A stretch of DNA of 64,000 nucleotides from Planosporangium thailandense (GTDB taxonomy: Bacteria > Actinomycetota > Actinomycetes > Mycobacteriales > Micromonosporaceae): contig NZ_JAATVY010000003.1 of the NCBI RefSeq assembly GCF_011947195.1, positions 396,745-460,744 on the forward strand, in the 5' to 3' direction. The translations under genes were made by a program, and so were the position numbers. Positions 41,647 through 49,466 of the stretch are shown here, one piece after another. The notes beneath the pieces were generated by a model. The model saw nothing but the letters and a program-made list of their open reading frames with translations, was not told where the DNA came from and did no database searches. Positions within the stretch are counted from its first letter, which is position 1; every line of letters starts with the position of its first letter.

Positions 41647-42669
41647 ATGAGACGTCGTGGTGCCACCGTCCTACTCGGCGGTGTCCTGCTCGCCCTGCTG
41701 CTGTGGCAGGCGTTCTTCTCGGTCCGGGTACCCTACGTCGCCCTGGGGCCGGGCCCGACCGTCAACACGCTCGGGCAGGCCGACAAGCACGACGTCATCA
41801 CCGTCACCGGTGCCCCCGTCAGTACCTCCAAGGGGCAGCTACGCCTCGTCACGGTGAGCGTGACGCCGGACCTGACCCTGTTCGAAGCGGTCAAGGGGTG
41901 GATACAGCACGACTACGCGGTCGTGCCGCGGGAGCTCATCTACCCGCCCAACCAGACGCCCCAGCAGGTCGACCAGCAGAACGCGCAGGAGTTCAAGGAC
42001 TCCCAGACGAGCGCGGAGACCGCGGCGCTGGTCAAGCTGGGCTACCCGTTACAGGTCACGGTCAGGGACGTGAAGTCCGGCTCGCCCGCCGACGGCATCC
42101 TCAAGGCGGGTGACGTCATCACCGCGGTCGACGGCACCGCGGTGACCTCCGCCGCGAAGCTGACCGATCTGATCCGGGCCAAGCCCGCCGGCACGGCACG
42201 TACCGTCACGTACACCCGCGCCGGTGCGACCGGTACCGCGACCATCACGCCGCGTTCGGAGGAGGGTACGACGCGTATCGGCGTCACCGTCGAGTCCAAG
42301 CAGCCGCACCCGTTCCAGCTCAAGATCGACCTGGACAAGATCGGCGGACCGTCGGCCGGGCTCATGTTCACGCTCGGCATCATCGACAAGCTGGAGCCCG
42401 GCGATCTGACCGGCGGCCGGGTCATCGCGGGCACCGGGACGATCGACGACGACGGCAAGGTCGGCATGATCGGGGGCATACCGCAGAAGCTGATCGCAGC
42501 CAAGCGCGACGGCGCGACGGTGTTCCTCACGCCGGCCGGCAACTGCGCGGAGGCGGTCCAGAACGCGGTGCCGGGGCTGCCGCTGGTGAAGGTCGCCACA
42601 TTGGACGACGCGCTGAACGCGCTCCAGGCGCTACGCGACCACCGGCAGCCGGCGCTCTGCACGCGTTAG
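41647..42669 (+). CDS. ylbL: YlbL-type membrane PDZ/Lon-like serine protease
   Basis: A 340-aa protease anchored by one N-terminal helix (about residues 7-25). The PDZ domain (about 135-215) contains VKSGSPADGILKAGDVI. The S16 Lon-type domain has the catalytic Ser in GGPSAGLMF and the Lys in IPQKLIAAKRDGA. YlbL in Bacillus helps clear the SOS cell-division inhibitor YneA; the role in this genus is unknown but its place in a repair-gene block is suggestive. ATG 41647 is supported by the signal-anchor. The longer open frame upstream is antisense to the DUF2342 gene. Confidence 0.92.
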   Translation: MRRRGATVLLGGVLLALLLWQAFFSVRVPYVALGPGPTVNTLGQADKHDVITVTGAPVSTSKGQLRLVTVSVTPDLTLFEAVKGWIQHDYAVVPRELIYPPNQTPQQVDQQNAQEFKDSQTSAETAALVKLGYPLQVTVRDVKSGSPADGILKAGDVITAVDGTAVTSAAKLTDLIRAKPAGTARTVTYTRAGATGTATITPRSEEGTTRIGVTVESKQPHPFQLKIDLDKIGGPSAGLMFTLGIIDKLEPGDLTGGRVIAGTGTIDDDGKVGMIGGIPQKLIAAKRDGATVFLTPAGNCAEAVQNAVPGLPLVKVATLDDALNALQALRDHRQPALCTR

Positions 42670-42766
42670 GCCTCGATTTCGTCGAGATAGCCGCAGGCCG
42701 GACGCTGTACGAGACGGTAGTGCGTACGCTGGTGGCGTTTCGTGACGCGAGCGTGCGGAGTCAACC

Positions 42767-45766
42767 GTGGTAATGCGTACCCCCTTGTCGAGGGTCAACC
42801 GGCGGGGCCGGGCGACGGTCATCGTGCTGGCCGCGCTCTTCCTCCTGTTCACGCTGTTCGATCGCGTGATCAATGCATGGACCGACTGGCTGTGGTTCGA
42901 CGAGGTGCACTACCGGCAGGTATTCACCGGTGTGCTGACCACGCGGGTGGTGCTCTTCGCCGCGTTCGGCGCCGCGATGGGCGCGATCGTCGCGGTCAAC
43001 CTGTACCTGGCCTACCGGCTGCGTCCGCTGTTGCGCCCCCACTCACTCGAACAGCAGACCCTCGACCGGTACCGGATGTTGCTGACTCCCCGGATCGGCA
43101 CCTGGATCGGCGGCTTCGCCCTGCTGGTGGGGCTGATCGCCGGCCTGTCCGCCCAGGGGCGCTGGCAGCAGTGGATGCTCTTCGCCAACGCCCAGCCGTT
43201 CGGGGTGAAGGATCCCGAATTCGGCGCTGACGTCGGGTTCTACGTTTTCGAGTACCCGTTCTGGCGGTACCTGCTCGGGGCCGCCTTCACCGCCGTCGTC
43301 ATCTCCGTGCTCGGGGCGCTCGCGATGCACTACCTGTACGGCGGCGTGCGACTGCAGGGCGCCGGCGACCGGATGAGCGTGGCCGCCCGCGCCCACCTCA
43401 CCGCGCTCGTCGCGCTGTTCGTGCTGCTCAAGGCCGTCGCGTACTACCTGGACCGGCGCGGTCTGCTGCTCGAGCACAACGACAGCGCGGACGTCTCCGG
43501 CGCGGGGTACACCGCCATCAACGCGCTGCTGCCGGCCAAGGAGATCCTCGCCTGGATCTCGGTGGTCGTCGCGGCCGCGATCATCGTGTTCTCCAACGCG
43601 TGGATGCGCAGCCTCCTGTGGCCCGGCGTGGCCATGGGCCTGCTCGTCATCTCGGCGGTCGCGATCGGCGGCGTCTACCCGTACGCGGTGCAGCAGTTCA
43701 CCGTCAAGCCGAGCGCGCTGAGCAAGGAACCGCCGTACATCCAGCGCAGCATCAACGCCACCCGCCAGGCGTTCGGGCTCAACAACCTCAAGGCGACGTC
43801 CTACGACGCGGTCAACACCCAACCGTCGGCGGACCTCGCCACGGACAAGGGGACCGTGCCCAACATCCGGCTGCTCGACCCGACGGTCGTCTCCGACACG
43901 TACACCCAGCTCCAGCAGGCGCGCAAGTTCTACGACTTCGGCGAGAAGCTCGACATCGACCGGTACACCCTCCAGAGCGGCACCCAGGACTACGTGGTCG
44001 GTGCCCGGGAGATCAACTACTCGCAGCTGAGCCCGCAGCAGAGCAACTGGCAGAACAAGCACACCGTCTACACCCACGGCTACGGCTTCGTGGCGGCACC
44101 CGCCAACCGGCTCGTCTGCGGCGGTCAGCCGGAGTTCGTCTCGGGCTTCCTCGACGACGGCACCAAGAAGCCCACCTCCGGCAGCGGTGAGTCGTGCTCG
44201 TCGCCGACCGAGCAGATCAACACCCCCCAGCCGCGCATCTACTACGGCGAGCGGATGAGCGAGTACGCGATCGTCGGCAGCGCGGGCACGCGGGACGCGG
44301 AGTTCGACCGGCCGACGAGCAGTGGCGACCAGTACTTCACCTACAAGGGCGACGGCGGGGTCAGCGTCGGCTCGTACTGGCGCCGCATGCTGTACGCCGC
44401 GCAGTACCACGAGACGAACTTCCTGCTGTCGAACGTCTTCAACAAGAACTCCAAGCTGCTGTACGTGCGCGAGCCGCGCGAACGCGTACAGAAGGTGGCG
44501 CCGTTCCTGACGCTGGACGTCGACCCGTACCCCGCCGTGGTCAACGGGCGGATCGTCTGGATCCTCGACGGCTACACGACCTCGTCGACCTACCCGTACT
44601 CGCAGCAGGTCAACCTGCGCGACGCGACCAGTGACACCCAGACGGGTACCGTGACGGTCGCGCAGGCGCGCGAGGACATCAACTACATGCGCAACTCGGT
44701 GAAGGCCACCGTGGACGCCTACGACGGCACGGTGAGGCTGTACTCCGTCGACGACTCAGACCCGGTGCTCAAGGCGTGGAACCAGGCCTTCGGCGGCCAC
44801 CTGATCCTGCCGAGCAAGGACATCCCGGCACAGTTGCAGCAGCACTTCCGGTACCCGGAGGACATGTTCAAGGTCCAGCGTGACCTGCTCGCCCGGTACC
44901 ACGTCACGGACCCGGGCCAGTTCTTCAACGGGCCGAACTTCTGGCAGGTCCCCAACGACCCGTCCCCGGACGCCCAGGGTCAGAAGCAGCCGCCGTACTA
45001 CCTGGTGGCCCAGCTTCCGGGCCAGTCGCAGCCCCGGTTCCAGCTCACCGCGGCGATGACCCCGAAGGGCCGGCCCAACCTGGCATCACTGATCTCGGCG
45101 TCGCTCGTGGACGGCAAACCGCAGCTCCAGCTGCTCCAGCTGCCGGAGGGCACCATCACCGACGGGCCCAGCCAGGTGCAGCAGAACATGACCAGCATGC
45201 CGGACGTACGTAAGGATCTGACGCAGTTCCGGTCGGACAGCTCCAAACCGGTCTTCGGCAATCTGCTCTCGCTGCCGGTCGCCGGCGGCATGCTGTACGT
45301 CGAGCCGCTCTACATCCGAAGTACGACCGACACGTCGTACCCGCTGATGCGCAAGGTGCTCGTCAGCTTCGGCAAGTACGTGGCGTACGAGGACAACCTG
45401 CCGGCCGCCATCGACAGCCTGATCAAGCAGGCGACCGGTCAGGCGCCACCGACGACGTCACCGCCGCCGGACGGCCAGCCGCCGACCCAGACCACGCCTC
45501 CGACGTCCAACGCCGTGAGCGAGGCGGCCGCCCAGATCCAGCAGGCGATCACCGACCTGAAGGCGGCCCAGGCGAGCGGCGACTTCGAAAAGTACGGGCA
45601 GGCGCTGAAGGCGCTCGACCAGGCGGTGACGCAGTACCAGGCGGCACAGCAGGCGTCCGGCGGGGGAGCGGCGGCTGGCACGTCGCCATCCCCGTCCGCC
45701 TCAGCTTCGGCCTCGGCGTCAGCGTCAGCGTCGGCGTCGGCGTCGCATAAGCCGACGAGCCCGTAG
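42767..45766 (+). CDS. UPF0182 large membrane protein
   Basis: A 999-aa UPF0182 protein with about seven transmembrane segments in the first 320 residues and a large extracytoplasmic domain behind them. Conserved stretches such as YPYAVQQF and PYIQRSINATRQAFGL mark the family, which is universal in actinomycetes and of unknown function. The tail after residue 890 is Pro/Thr-rich, then helical, then ends in a Ser-Ala repeat. GTG 42767 has GGAG upstream. Locus equals Rv3193c, next to ylbL. Confidence 0.93.
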   Translation: MVMRTPLSRVNRRGRATVIVLAALFLLFTLFDRVINAWTDWLWFDEVHYRQVFTGVLTTRVVLFAAFGAAMGAIVAVNLYLAYRLRPLLRPHSLEQQTLDRYRMLLTPRIGTWIGGFALLVGLIAGLSAQGRWQQWMLFANAQPFGVKDPEFGADVGFYVFEYPFWRYLLGAAFTAVVISVLGALAMHYLYGGVRLQGAGDRMSVAARAHLTALVALFVLLKAVAYYLDRRGLLLEHNDSADVSGAGYTAINALLPAKEILAWISVVVAAAIIVFSNAWMRSLLWPGVAMGLLVISAVAIGGVYPYAVQQFTVKPSALSKEPPYIQRSINATRQAFGLNNLKATSYDAVNTQPSADLATDKGTVPNIRLLDPTVVSDTYTQLQQARKFYDFGEKLDIDRYTLQSGTQDYVVGAREINYSQLSPQQSNWQNKHTVYTHGYGFVAAPANRLVCGGQPEFVSGFLDDGTKKPTSGSGESCSSPTEQINTPQPRIYYGERMSEYAIVGSAGTRDAEFDRPTSSGDQYFTYKGDGGVSVGSYWRRMLYAAQYHETNFLLSNVFNKNSKLLYVREPRERVQKVAPFLTLDVDPYPAVVNGRIVWILDGYTTSSTYPYSQQVNLRDATSDTQTGTVTVAQAREDINYMRNSVKATVDAYDGTVRLYSVDDSDPVLKAWNQAFGGHLILPSKDIPAQLQQHFRYPEDMFKVQRDLLARYHVTDPGQFFNGPNFWQVPNDPSPDAQGQKQPPYYLVAQLPGQSQPRFQLTAAMTPKGRPNLASLISASLVDGKPQLQLLQLPEGTITDGPSQVQQNMTSMPDVRKDLTQFRSDSSKPVFGNLLSLPVAGGMLYVEPLYIRSTTDTSYPLMRKVLVSFGKYVAYEDNLPAAIDSLIKQATGQAPPTTSPPPDGQPPTQTTPPTSNAVSEAAAQIQQAITDLKAAQASGDFEKYGQALKALDQAVTQYQAAQQASGGGAAAGTSPSPSASASASASASASASASHKPTSP
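45695..45745 (+). repeat. Ser-Ala hexanucleotide repeat in the UPF0182 tail
   Basis: About eight tandem six-base units of the type TCGGCG/TCAGCG encode alternating Ser and Ala just before the C-terminus. Such short units change copy number by slippage without shifting the frame. Confidence 0.8.
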
Positions 45767-45798
45767 ATCTTTGGATCTTGAGTACTCGGTCCGTGGAC

Positions 45799-45840
45799 CT
45801 TGGGGAGTTTGACACCGCATACGGTGTCGAACTCCCCAAG
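45799..45840. terminator. Near-perfect 19-bp hairpin after the UPF0182 gene
   Basis: Arms 45799-45817 and 45822-45840 pair with one T-G wobble around CATA. It ends in CCAAG followed by ATC, giving the CCAAGATC flank seen in other hairpins of the window. Confidence 0.75.
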
Positions 45841-45925
45841 ATCTGGCCGTATGGGCCGCGTGAGCCGGGCCACGACCTGCCGGTTTGGTGATTGGTCGAG
45901 TGGTGCGATAACGTTTATCCAGCGA

Positions 45926-46002
45926 CGCGGGGTGGAGCAGCTCGGTAGCTCGCTGGGCTCATAACCCAGAGGTCAGAGGTTCAAATCCTCTCCCCGCTAC
46001 CA
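45926..46002 (+). tRNA. Initiator tRNA-fMet (anticodon CAT)
   Basis: A 77-nt cloverleaf starts CGCGGGG, with anticodon loop CTCATAA, T-loop GGTTCAAATCC and an encoded 3' CCA. The first base pair is C1-U72, a mismatch typical of initiator tRNAs, and the anticodon stem ends in three G-C pairs (GGG/CCC), which also marks initiators. A GC-rich terminator with a T-run follows directly. Confidence 0.97.
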
Positions 46003-46008
46003 GGGAAA
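45957..46008 (+). other. att-like site in the 3' half of tRNA-fMet
   Basis: 52 bp from the anticodon loop through the CCA end to GGGAAA. It recurs at 47097-47148 with 50 identical positions, including 41 in a row (45968-46008). tRNA 3' halves are the usual attachment sites of tyrosine-recombinase elements. Confidence 0.65.
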
Positions 46009-46042
46009 ACGCCCCCTCAGAGATCATCTGAGGGGGCGTTTT
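46006..46042 (+). terminator. Intrinsic terminator of tRNA-fMet
   Basis: AAAACGCCCCCTCAGA (46006-46021) pairs with TCTGAGGGGGCGTTTT (46027-46042), ending in a T-run. The arm core CGCCCCCTCAG is the same as in the terminator at 63310-63348. Confidence 0.85.
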
Positions 46043-46140
46043 CGTGTTTGTTGCCGGTGGCGCGGAAGCGCTGCCGGCCGTGCAGACCGTGGTCGTTGAG
46101 CCTGCACCGCCGGTAACGAGCGAAACGGGCGGGTGTGCTG

Positions 46141-46656
46141 CTATCCCTCCTTGGTGCAGGTGAGAACGATCAATGTGTCGGTCGGGACCTGCGTGCCGGC
46201 CTGTGCGGACTGCTTGGTGATCGTCCAGTTGGAGGGCAGCAGTACCACGGAGTGGTCCTTGTCCGCCGAACCGAACTCGATCTTCTTGAAGCCGAGTTTC
46301 TGTAGCTGGTCCTGGGCTACTGCGGCGTTCGTTCCGACCACATTCGGCATGGCAACGAGGGCAGGTGCCGTCGGGCTCGGTGCTGCCGGAGTTGGGGATT
46401 CTGCGGGCGGAGTAGTCGGCAGGGCGGCCGAAGTCGTCGGCGCAGTGGTGGGGGATAGCACCGAGGGTGCGGGCGCGACCGCTGCGGGCTTCGGGCCAGA
46501 CTTCTTGCTGACGACGCTGGCGAGGAGGCCGCCGCAGCAGAGGAGGAGCAGTACGACGGCGCCTACGACGACACCGATTATGAGCCCCTTGTTCGACTTC
46601 GTCGACGGTGCCGATGGTGGTGTGTACGTAGGAGGGGGTTCCGGGGGGAAAGTCAT
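46141..46656 (-). CDS. Membrane-anchored PASTA-domain protein
   Basis: A 171-aa protein with a short Pro-rich cytoplasmic N-terminus, one transmembrane helix (about residues 24-48, GLIIGVVVGAVVLLLL), a Thr/Pro/Ala-rich linker, and one C-terminal PASTA domain beginning MPNVVGTNAAVAQDQL. PASTA domains bind peptidoglycan fragments and usually belong to kinases or transpeptidases; here it stands alone. It lies between the two copies of the tRNA att repeat. Its codon use is less GC3-biased than its neighbours (for example GTT, GCA, GGA), which fits acquisition by transfer. Confidence 0.82.
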   Translation of the reverse strand: MTFPPEPPPTYTPPSAPSTKSNKGLIIGVVVGAVVLLLLCCGGLLASVVSKKSGPKPAAVAPAPSVLSPTTAPTTSAALPTTPPAESPTPAAPSPTAPALVAMPNVVGTNAAVAQDQLQKLGFKKIEFGSADKDHSVVLLPSNWTITKQSAQAGTQVPTDTLIVLTCTKEG

Positions 46657-47096
46657 GCGAGCATTCTGGCTACCGCCTGGCGTGGCCGATGATATGTCCC
46701 GGCATGGGACGTACGTCCCTGATCGATCATCGGTACAGGTGAATCCGAACAGGTGATTCGTCGGGCGTATCTGAGCGCGGCGTCGTTTGCGCTGCGCAGG
46801 GACGTGTCAACGACTTTCGTCTCGTCAGCGCTCACGACGGCGCGTAGCGGTACGGATCTACGGTCCGGGCTTGCTACATGGGGGGCGGGCTTACTCCTAG
46901 GACATTGGGCGTCAACCTTGCCGCGACCCACGCCTCGATGCCGGGAGTCGAGCGCCAGAGTGTAGCCAGATGTGTAGCCGATCTCGCTTGTGACAGATCG
47001 ACACGGGCGCGACGGTGTGAGACGCCAATTGGTGTTCGTGCTGGTCGCACCGGGCGACGGGGGAGCGGTTGCGTCGGTTGGGACGCTTGACTGACT
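46657..47096. other. 440-bp region without a recognisable gene, inside the att-bounded segment
   Basis: No frame on either strand shows a domain or a ribosome binding site. A 149-codon open frame on the - strand covers it but its residues are typical of non-coding high-GC DNA. Base composition is lower in GC than in flanking genes. It may be the eroded remnant of an integrated element's genes. Confidence 0.5.
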
Positions 47097-47148
47097 GCTC
47101 ACAACCTAGAGGTCAGAGGTTCAAATCCTCTCCCCGCTACCAGGGAAA
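47097..47148 (+). repeat. Distal copy of the tRNA-fMet 3' half (att remnant)
   Basis: Matches 45957-46008 at 50 of 52 positions, exactly 1,140 bp downstream, including the T-arm, acceptor strand and CCA. No 5' half is present, so it cannot be a tRNA gene. It is followed by a terminator whose sequence is also partly like that after the tRNA. This is the arrangement left by site-specific integration. Confidence 0.75.
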
Positions 47149-47149
47149 G

Positions 47150-47181
47150 CGGCCCGCCGGAGATCAGCTGACGGGCCGTTT
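47150..47181 (+). terminator. Hairpin following the tRNA remnant
   Basis: CGGCCCG (47150-47156) and CGGGCCG (near 47174-47180) pair, followed by TTT. It is probably the original tRNA-fMet terminator, displaced by the insertion. Confidence 0.55.
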
Positions 47182-47256
47182 CGCGTCTGCGGTGACCGGC
47201 GATCCGCGTGATCGGCAGTCAGCCCGCCCGGCACGCGTTCCCGGGCAGTGCGGGGG

Positions 47257-47919
47257 TCAGTCCGGCGCCGGCAGGCAGCCACCGTCGGCGATGCCGCTGC
47301 CGAACTCGACGGTGGTCTCGTCCGTTGCGTGCCGACCGAAGACACAGCCCTGCCCGGTCGAGCCCGCGAACACCAATCCGCCGCCCCGACCCAGGTCGAG
47401 TCGTCCGGGCGGCCGCGCGGTGACGCTGGTCAGTCCGGCGGACGTGAGGACCTGCTCGACGGACGCGGCGTCGTAGCGGTTCTGCTTCCGCAGCTGGTCG
47501 AGGCCCGCGCGTACCTTGTCCACGCAGGGCTTGTTGGCCGCTTGCACCGCGGCAGACAGTGGCCTGCGCTCACGGAACGCGTTGTTCGCCGCCTTGTTGC
47601 GCTGGAACTGCTCTCCCCGCTGCTGTTCGTTCAGCGGGCCCGAGGTGGGCAGATCCGGGTACGCCGAGGTCACCGCTGGAGACGGGACGTCGGTGGCGAG
47701 GCCCGCGCCCGCGGACGGAGCCACGCAGGCCGCCAACACGGTCGCGAATGGGGAGGGGGTCGCGCGGGCGTCGTCGTCGGCGCGTGCCGTGATGGTGGTG
47801 CCGGGTACGGCCGTCGCTGCGGGGCCCGCATCCGCAGTGTCGGCAGTGTCGACGCGCGGCCCGGCGCAGCCGGCAAGGCCCAGCGCGAGCACGGCCACGC
47901 CAGCCAACCGTAGATTCAT
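47257..47919 (-). CDS. Putative lipoprotein, unknown function
   Basis: A 220-aa protein with a lipoprotein signal (VAVLALGLAGC, lipobox LAGC near residue 18) followed by a Thr/Ala-rich linker and a 120-residue domain with cysteines in VLAACVAP, NKPCVDK, GQGCVFG and GGCLP, enough for two disulfides. No family recognised. ATG 47919 was chosen because TACAGT (complement of 47927-47932) lies 7 nt upstream, fitting a leaderless mRNA; a GTG at 47928 is the alternative. Four paired-looking Cys suggest a secreted, stable domain. Confidence 0.7.
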   Translation of the reverse strand: MNLRLAGVAVLALGLAGCAGPRVDTADTADAGPAATAVPGTTITARADDDARATPSPFATVLAACVAPSAGAGLATDVPSPAVTSAYPDLPTSGPLNEQQRGEQFQRNKAANNAFRERRPLSAAVQAANKPCVDKVRAGLDQLRKQNRYDAASVEQVLTSAGLTSVTARPPGRLDLGRGGGLVFAGSTGQGCVFGRHATDETTVEFGSGIADGGCLPAPD

Positions 47920-47926
47920 GAAAGTC

Positions 47927-47932
47927 ACTGTA
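47927..47932 (-). promoter_or_regulatory. -10 element of leaderless lipoprotein mRNA
   Basis: On the - strand TACAGT ends 7 nt before the ATG at 47919. Confidence 0.4.
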
Positions 47933-48079
47933 CTGGTGCGTTTCGCGATCGAATCGGTGGGCGCCGGATGCGGCCTTGTCGCTACCGGGGAAAACCATCA
48001 CTACCAGGGGGAACGTGTTGGTGGTGGCGCGCTTCAGTCCACGGTTTCACCTCGCTGGGTGACCTGCGAGGCTGGATTC

Positions 48080-48395
48080 ATGGTCGCGTATGTGATCTCC
48101 GAGGTCGAGATATTGGACGAGGTGCTCGCCGCTCGGTACCGCTCGCTGGCGCAGGACTCGATCGCTGCGTACGGAGGACGGTACGTCATCCGTGGCGCGC
48201 TACCCGACGCGCTCGAGGGTGACTGGCCTGCCGAGCGGCGCATCGTCGTCGTGGAGTTACCGAGCAATGGACGTGGCGCGGCAGTGGATTGCATCGCCGG
48301 AGTACGCCAAGGCTCTGGAAGCGCGTCAGGGCGCGCTCAGGAGGCGTTTGCTGTTCGTCGATGGCGTTGTCGACGGTCCCGGCGAGCGGCTGTAG
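48080..48395 (+). pseudogene. DUF1330 protein, disrupted by a one-base frameshift
   Basis: The first frame (ATG 48080) gives MVAYVISEVEILDEVLAARY up to VVVELPS, the start of a DUF1330 domain. After PSN the frame turns to nonsense, while the overlapping frame continues MDVARQWIASPEYAKALEAR to the stop at 48395. Removing one A from the AA at 48266-48267 joins them as ELPSMDVARQW, the family's expected sequence. So the gene has one extra base, either a true mutation or a sequence error. Intact length would be about 104 aa, normal for the family. Confidence 0.8.
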
Positions 48396-48589
48396 CCAGA
48401 TCTCTAACCGAGACGGCTGTCCCGGTCGTCGGGTTCTTGTCAGGCGGGGCACGACGGAAGCGACGAACCGTCAACGAGGGGGCGCGGCCGGCGTGAAGCC
48501 GCGTCGGTAACCATGATCGATGGGTTCCAATCCGCAGCGTGATTGGAGATACTGACCCGGCCCGGCACTGACCACGAGGAGAGCGTCAG

Positions 48590-48934
48590 ATGTACGAGCG
48601 CGAGTCCGAGATCGTCGAGGTGGAACTTCCCGATGGCGAGGTCCTCCTCGCGGAGGTCGAGGTTCTCGGCGGCGACGTGGGGCTGCTGGACCGGTTCAAG
48701 CTGGACCGGTTCGCCGCCGCGGCGCAGCTGGGCGAGGTGGCGCGGCAGGCGGTGCTGAAGGCGGTGCCGACGCGGCCGGACCGCCTCGGTGTGCAGGTCG
48801 GCATGAAACTGGTCGTGAAGGGCGGCGTGCTGGCCGGCGTCGTCGCGGAGACCTCGGGTGAGGCGTCGCTGACCCTCACGATGGAGTGGGACCTCGGCTC
48901 GGATACCGACGCCACGGGCGCCGATGGCGCATAG
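48590..48934 (+). CDS. Trypco1-like (trypsin-co-occurring domain) protein
   Basis: A 114-aa small protein matching the pattern of the Trypco1 family (CU044_2847-like): an N-terminal beta segment VEVELPDGEVLLAEVE, a central helix with LGEVARQAVLKA, and a final GVQVGMKLVVKGGVLAG...SLTLTMEWD. Proteins of this family are named for genome linkage with trypsin-like proteases in conflict systems, and one is encoded 1 kb away here. They are thought to be protease substrates or signal adaptors (inference in the literature). GAGGAG lies upstream. It overlaps the next gene by 11 bp. Confidence 0.75.
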   Translation: MYERESEIVEVELPDGEVLLAEVEVLGGDVGLLDRFKLDRFAAAAQLGEVARQAVLKAVPTRPDRLGVQVGMKLVVKGGVLAGVVAETSGEASLTLTMEWDLGSDTDATGADGA

Positions 48935-49466
48935 CCCGGTCCTCTACATCGAGGAGCTGAGCCGGTTCCCGCTGCGCCCGCGCCGCGCCCCGGTACCCGG
49001 CTGCGCGCACGTGTACCTCGGTCGCGGCGGCCGGCTGTACTGCCCGGCGGGTGGGCTGACCGCGGGTGAGCTGTGGTGGCTGGGTCCCCGGCTGGTGTAC
49101 GGCGTGGACGTGACCGCGCATCCGTTCGAGCTGGCCGTCGAGGTGCCGCCGGCGGCCGGCGGGCCGCCCGTCGACGTGGAGCTGACCGCGTCGTGGCAGG
49201 TCGTGGATCCGGTACGGGTGGTCGCGGGTCGGCTGTTCGACGTGCTGGCGGTCGCACACCCGTACCTGCTGGCGGCGGTGCGCGACGCCGCGCGGGGGGT
49301 GCCGTGGAGCACCGGACGGGAGCTGGCCCGGGCGCTGGGTACCGGTCCGCTGCCCAGTGTGGACATACCGGTCGGAGTGCGGGTCGAACACGTCCGTGCC
49401 GCCGTGCCGTCGACCGATGACAGCGGGGACGCGTACACCGGCCCCGGACTCGCCCGCGATGGCTGA
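48924..49466 (+). CDS. Probable SPFH/Band 7-like protein of the Trypco1 cassette
   Basis: A 180-aa protein. The middle (about residues 58-110) follows the SPFH/prohibitin pattern: YGVDVTAHPFELAVEVP, a beta pair VDVELTASWQVVDPVRVV, then a helical stretch with LLAAVRDAARG and a closing IPVGVRVEHV. No transmembrane helix. It overlaps the Trypco1 gene by 11 bp and the membrane gene by 8 bp, so the three are one translation unit. SPFH proteins scaffold membrane microdomains. A role in sensing membrane state next to the protease-NACHT is inferred, not shown. The SPFH match was judged by eye. Confidence 0.5.
   Translation: MAHSPVLYIEELSRFPLRPRRAPVPGCAHVYLGRGGRLYCPAGGLTAGELWWLGPRLVYGVDVTAHPFELAVEVPPAAGGPPVDVELTASWQVVDPVRVVAGRLFDVLAVAHPYLLAAVRDAARGVPWSTGRELARALGTGPLPSVDIPVGVRVEHVRAAVPSTDDSGDAYTGPGLARDG

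Noticed and set aside
45695..45745. CRISPR-like or minisatellite array
   Set aside because: The units are six bases, coding, and without spacers. No CRISPR array or cas gene was seen anywhere in the window.
46653..47102. 149-codon open frame on the - strand between the att repeats
   Set aside because: No ribosome site or domain, and I could not identify integrase or excisionase motifs in it. Treated as non-coding or eroded.
47097..47148. Second tRNA-Met gene
   Set aside because: Only the 3' half is present; the D-arm and 5' acceptor strand are missing.
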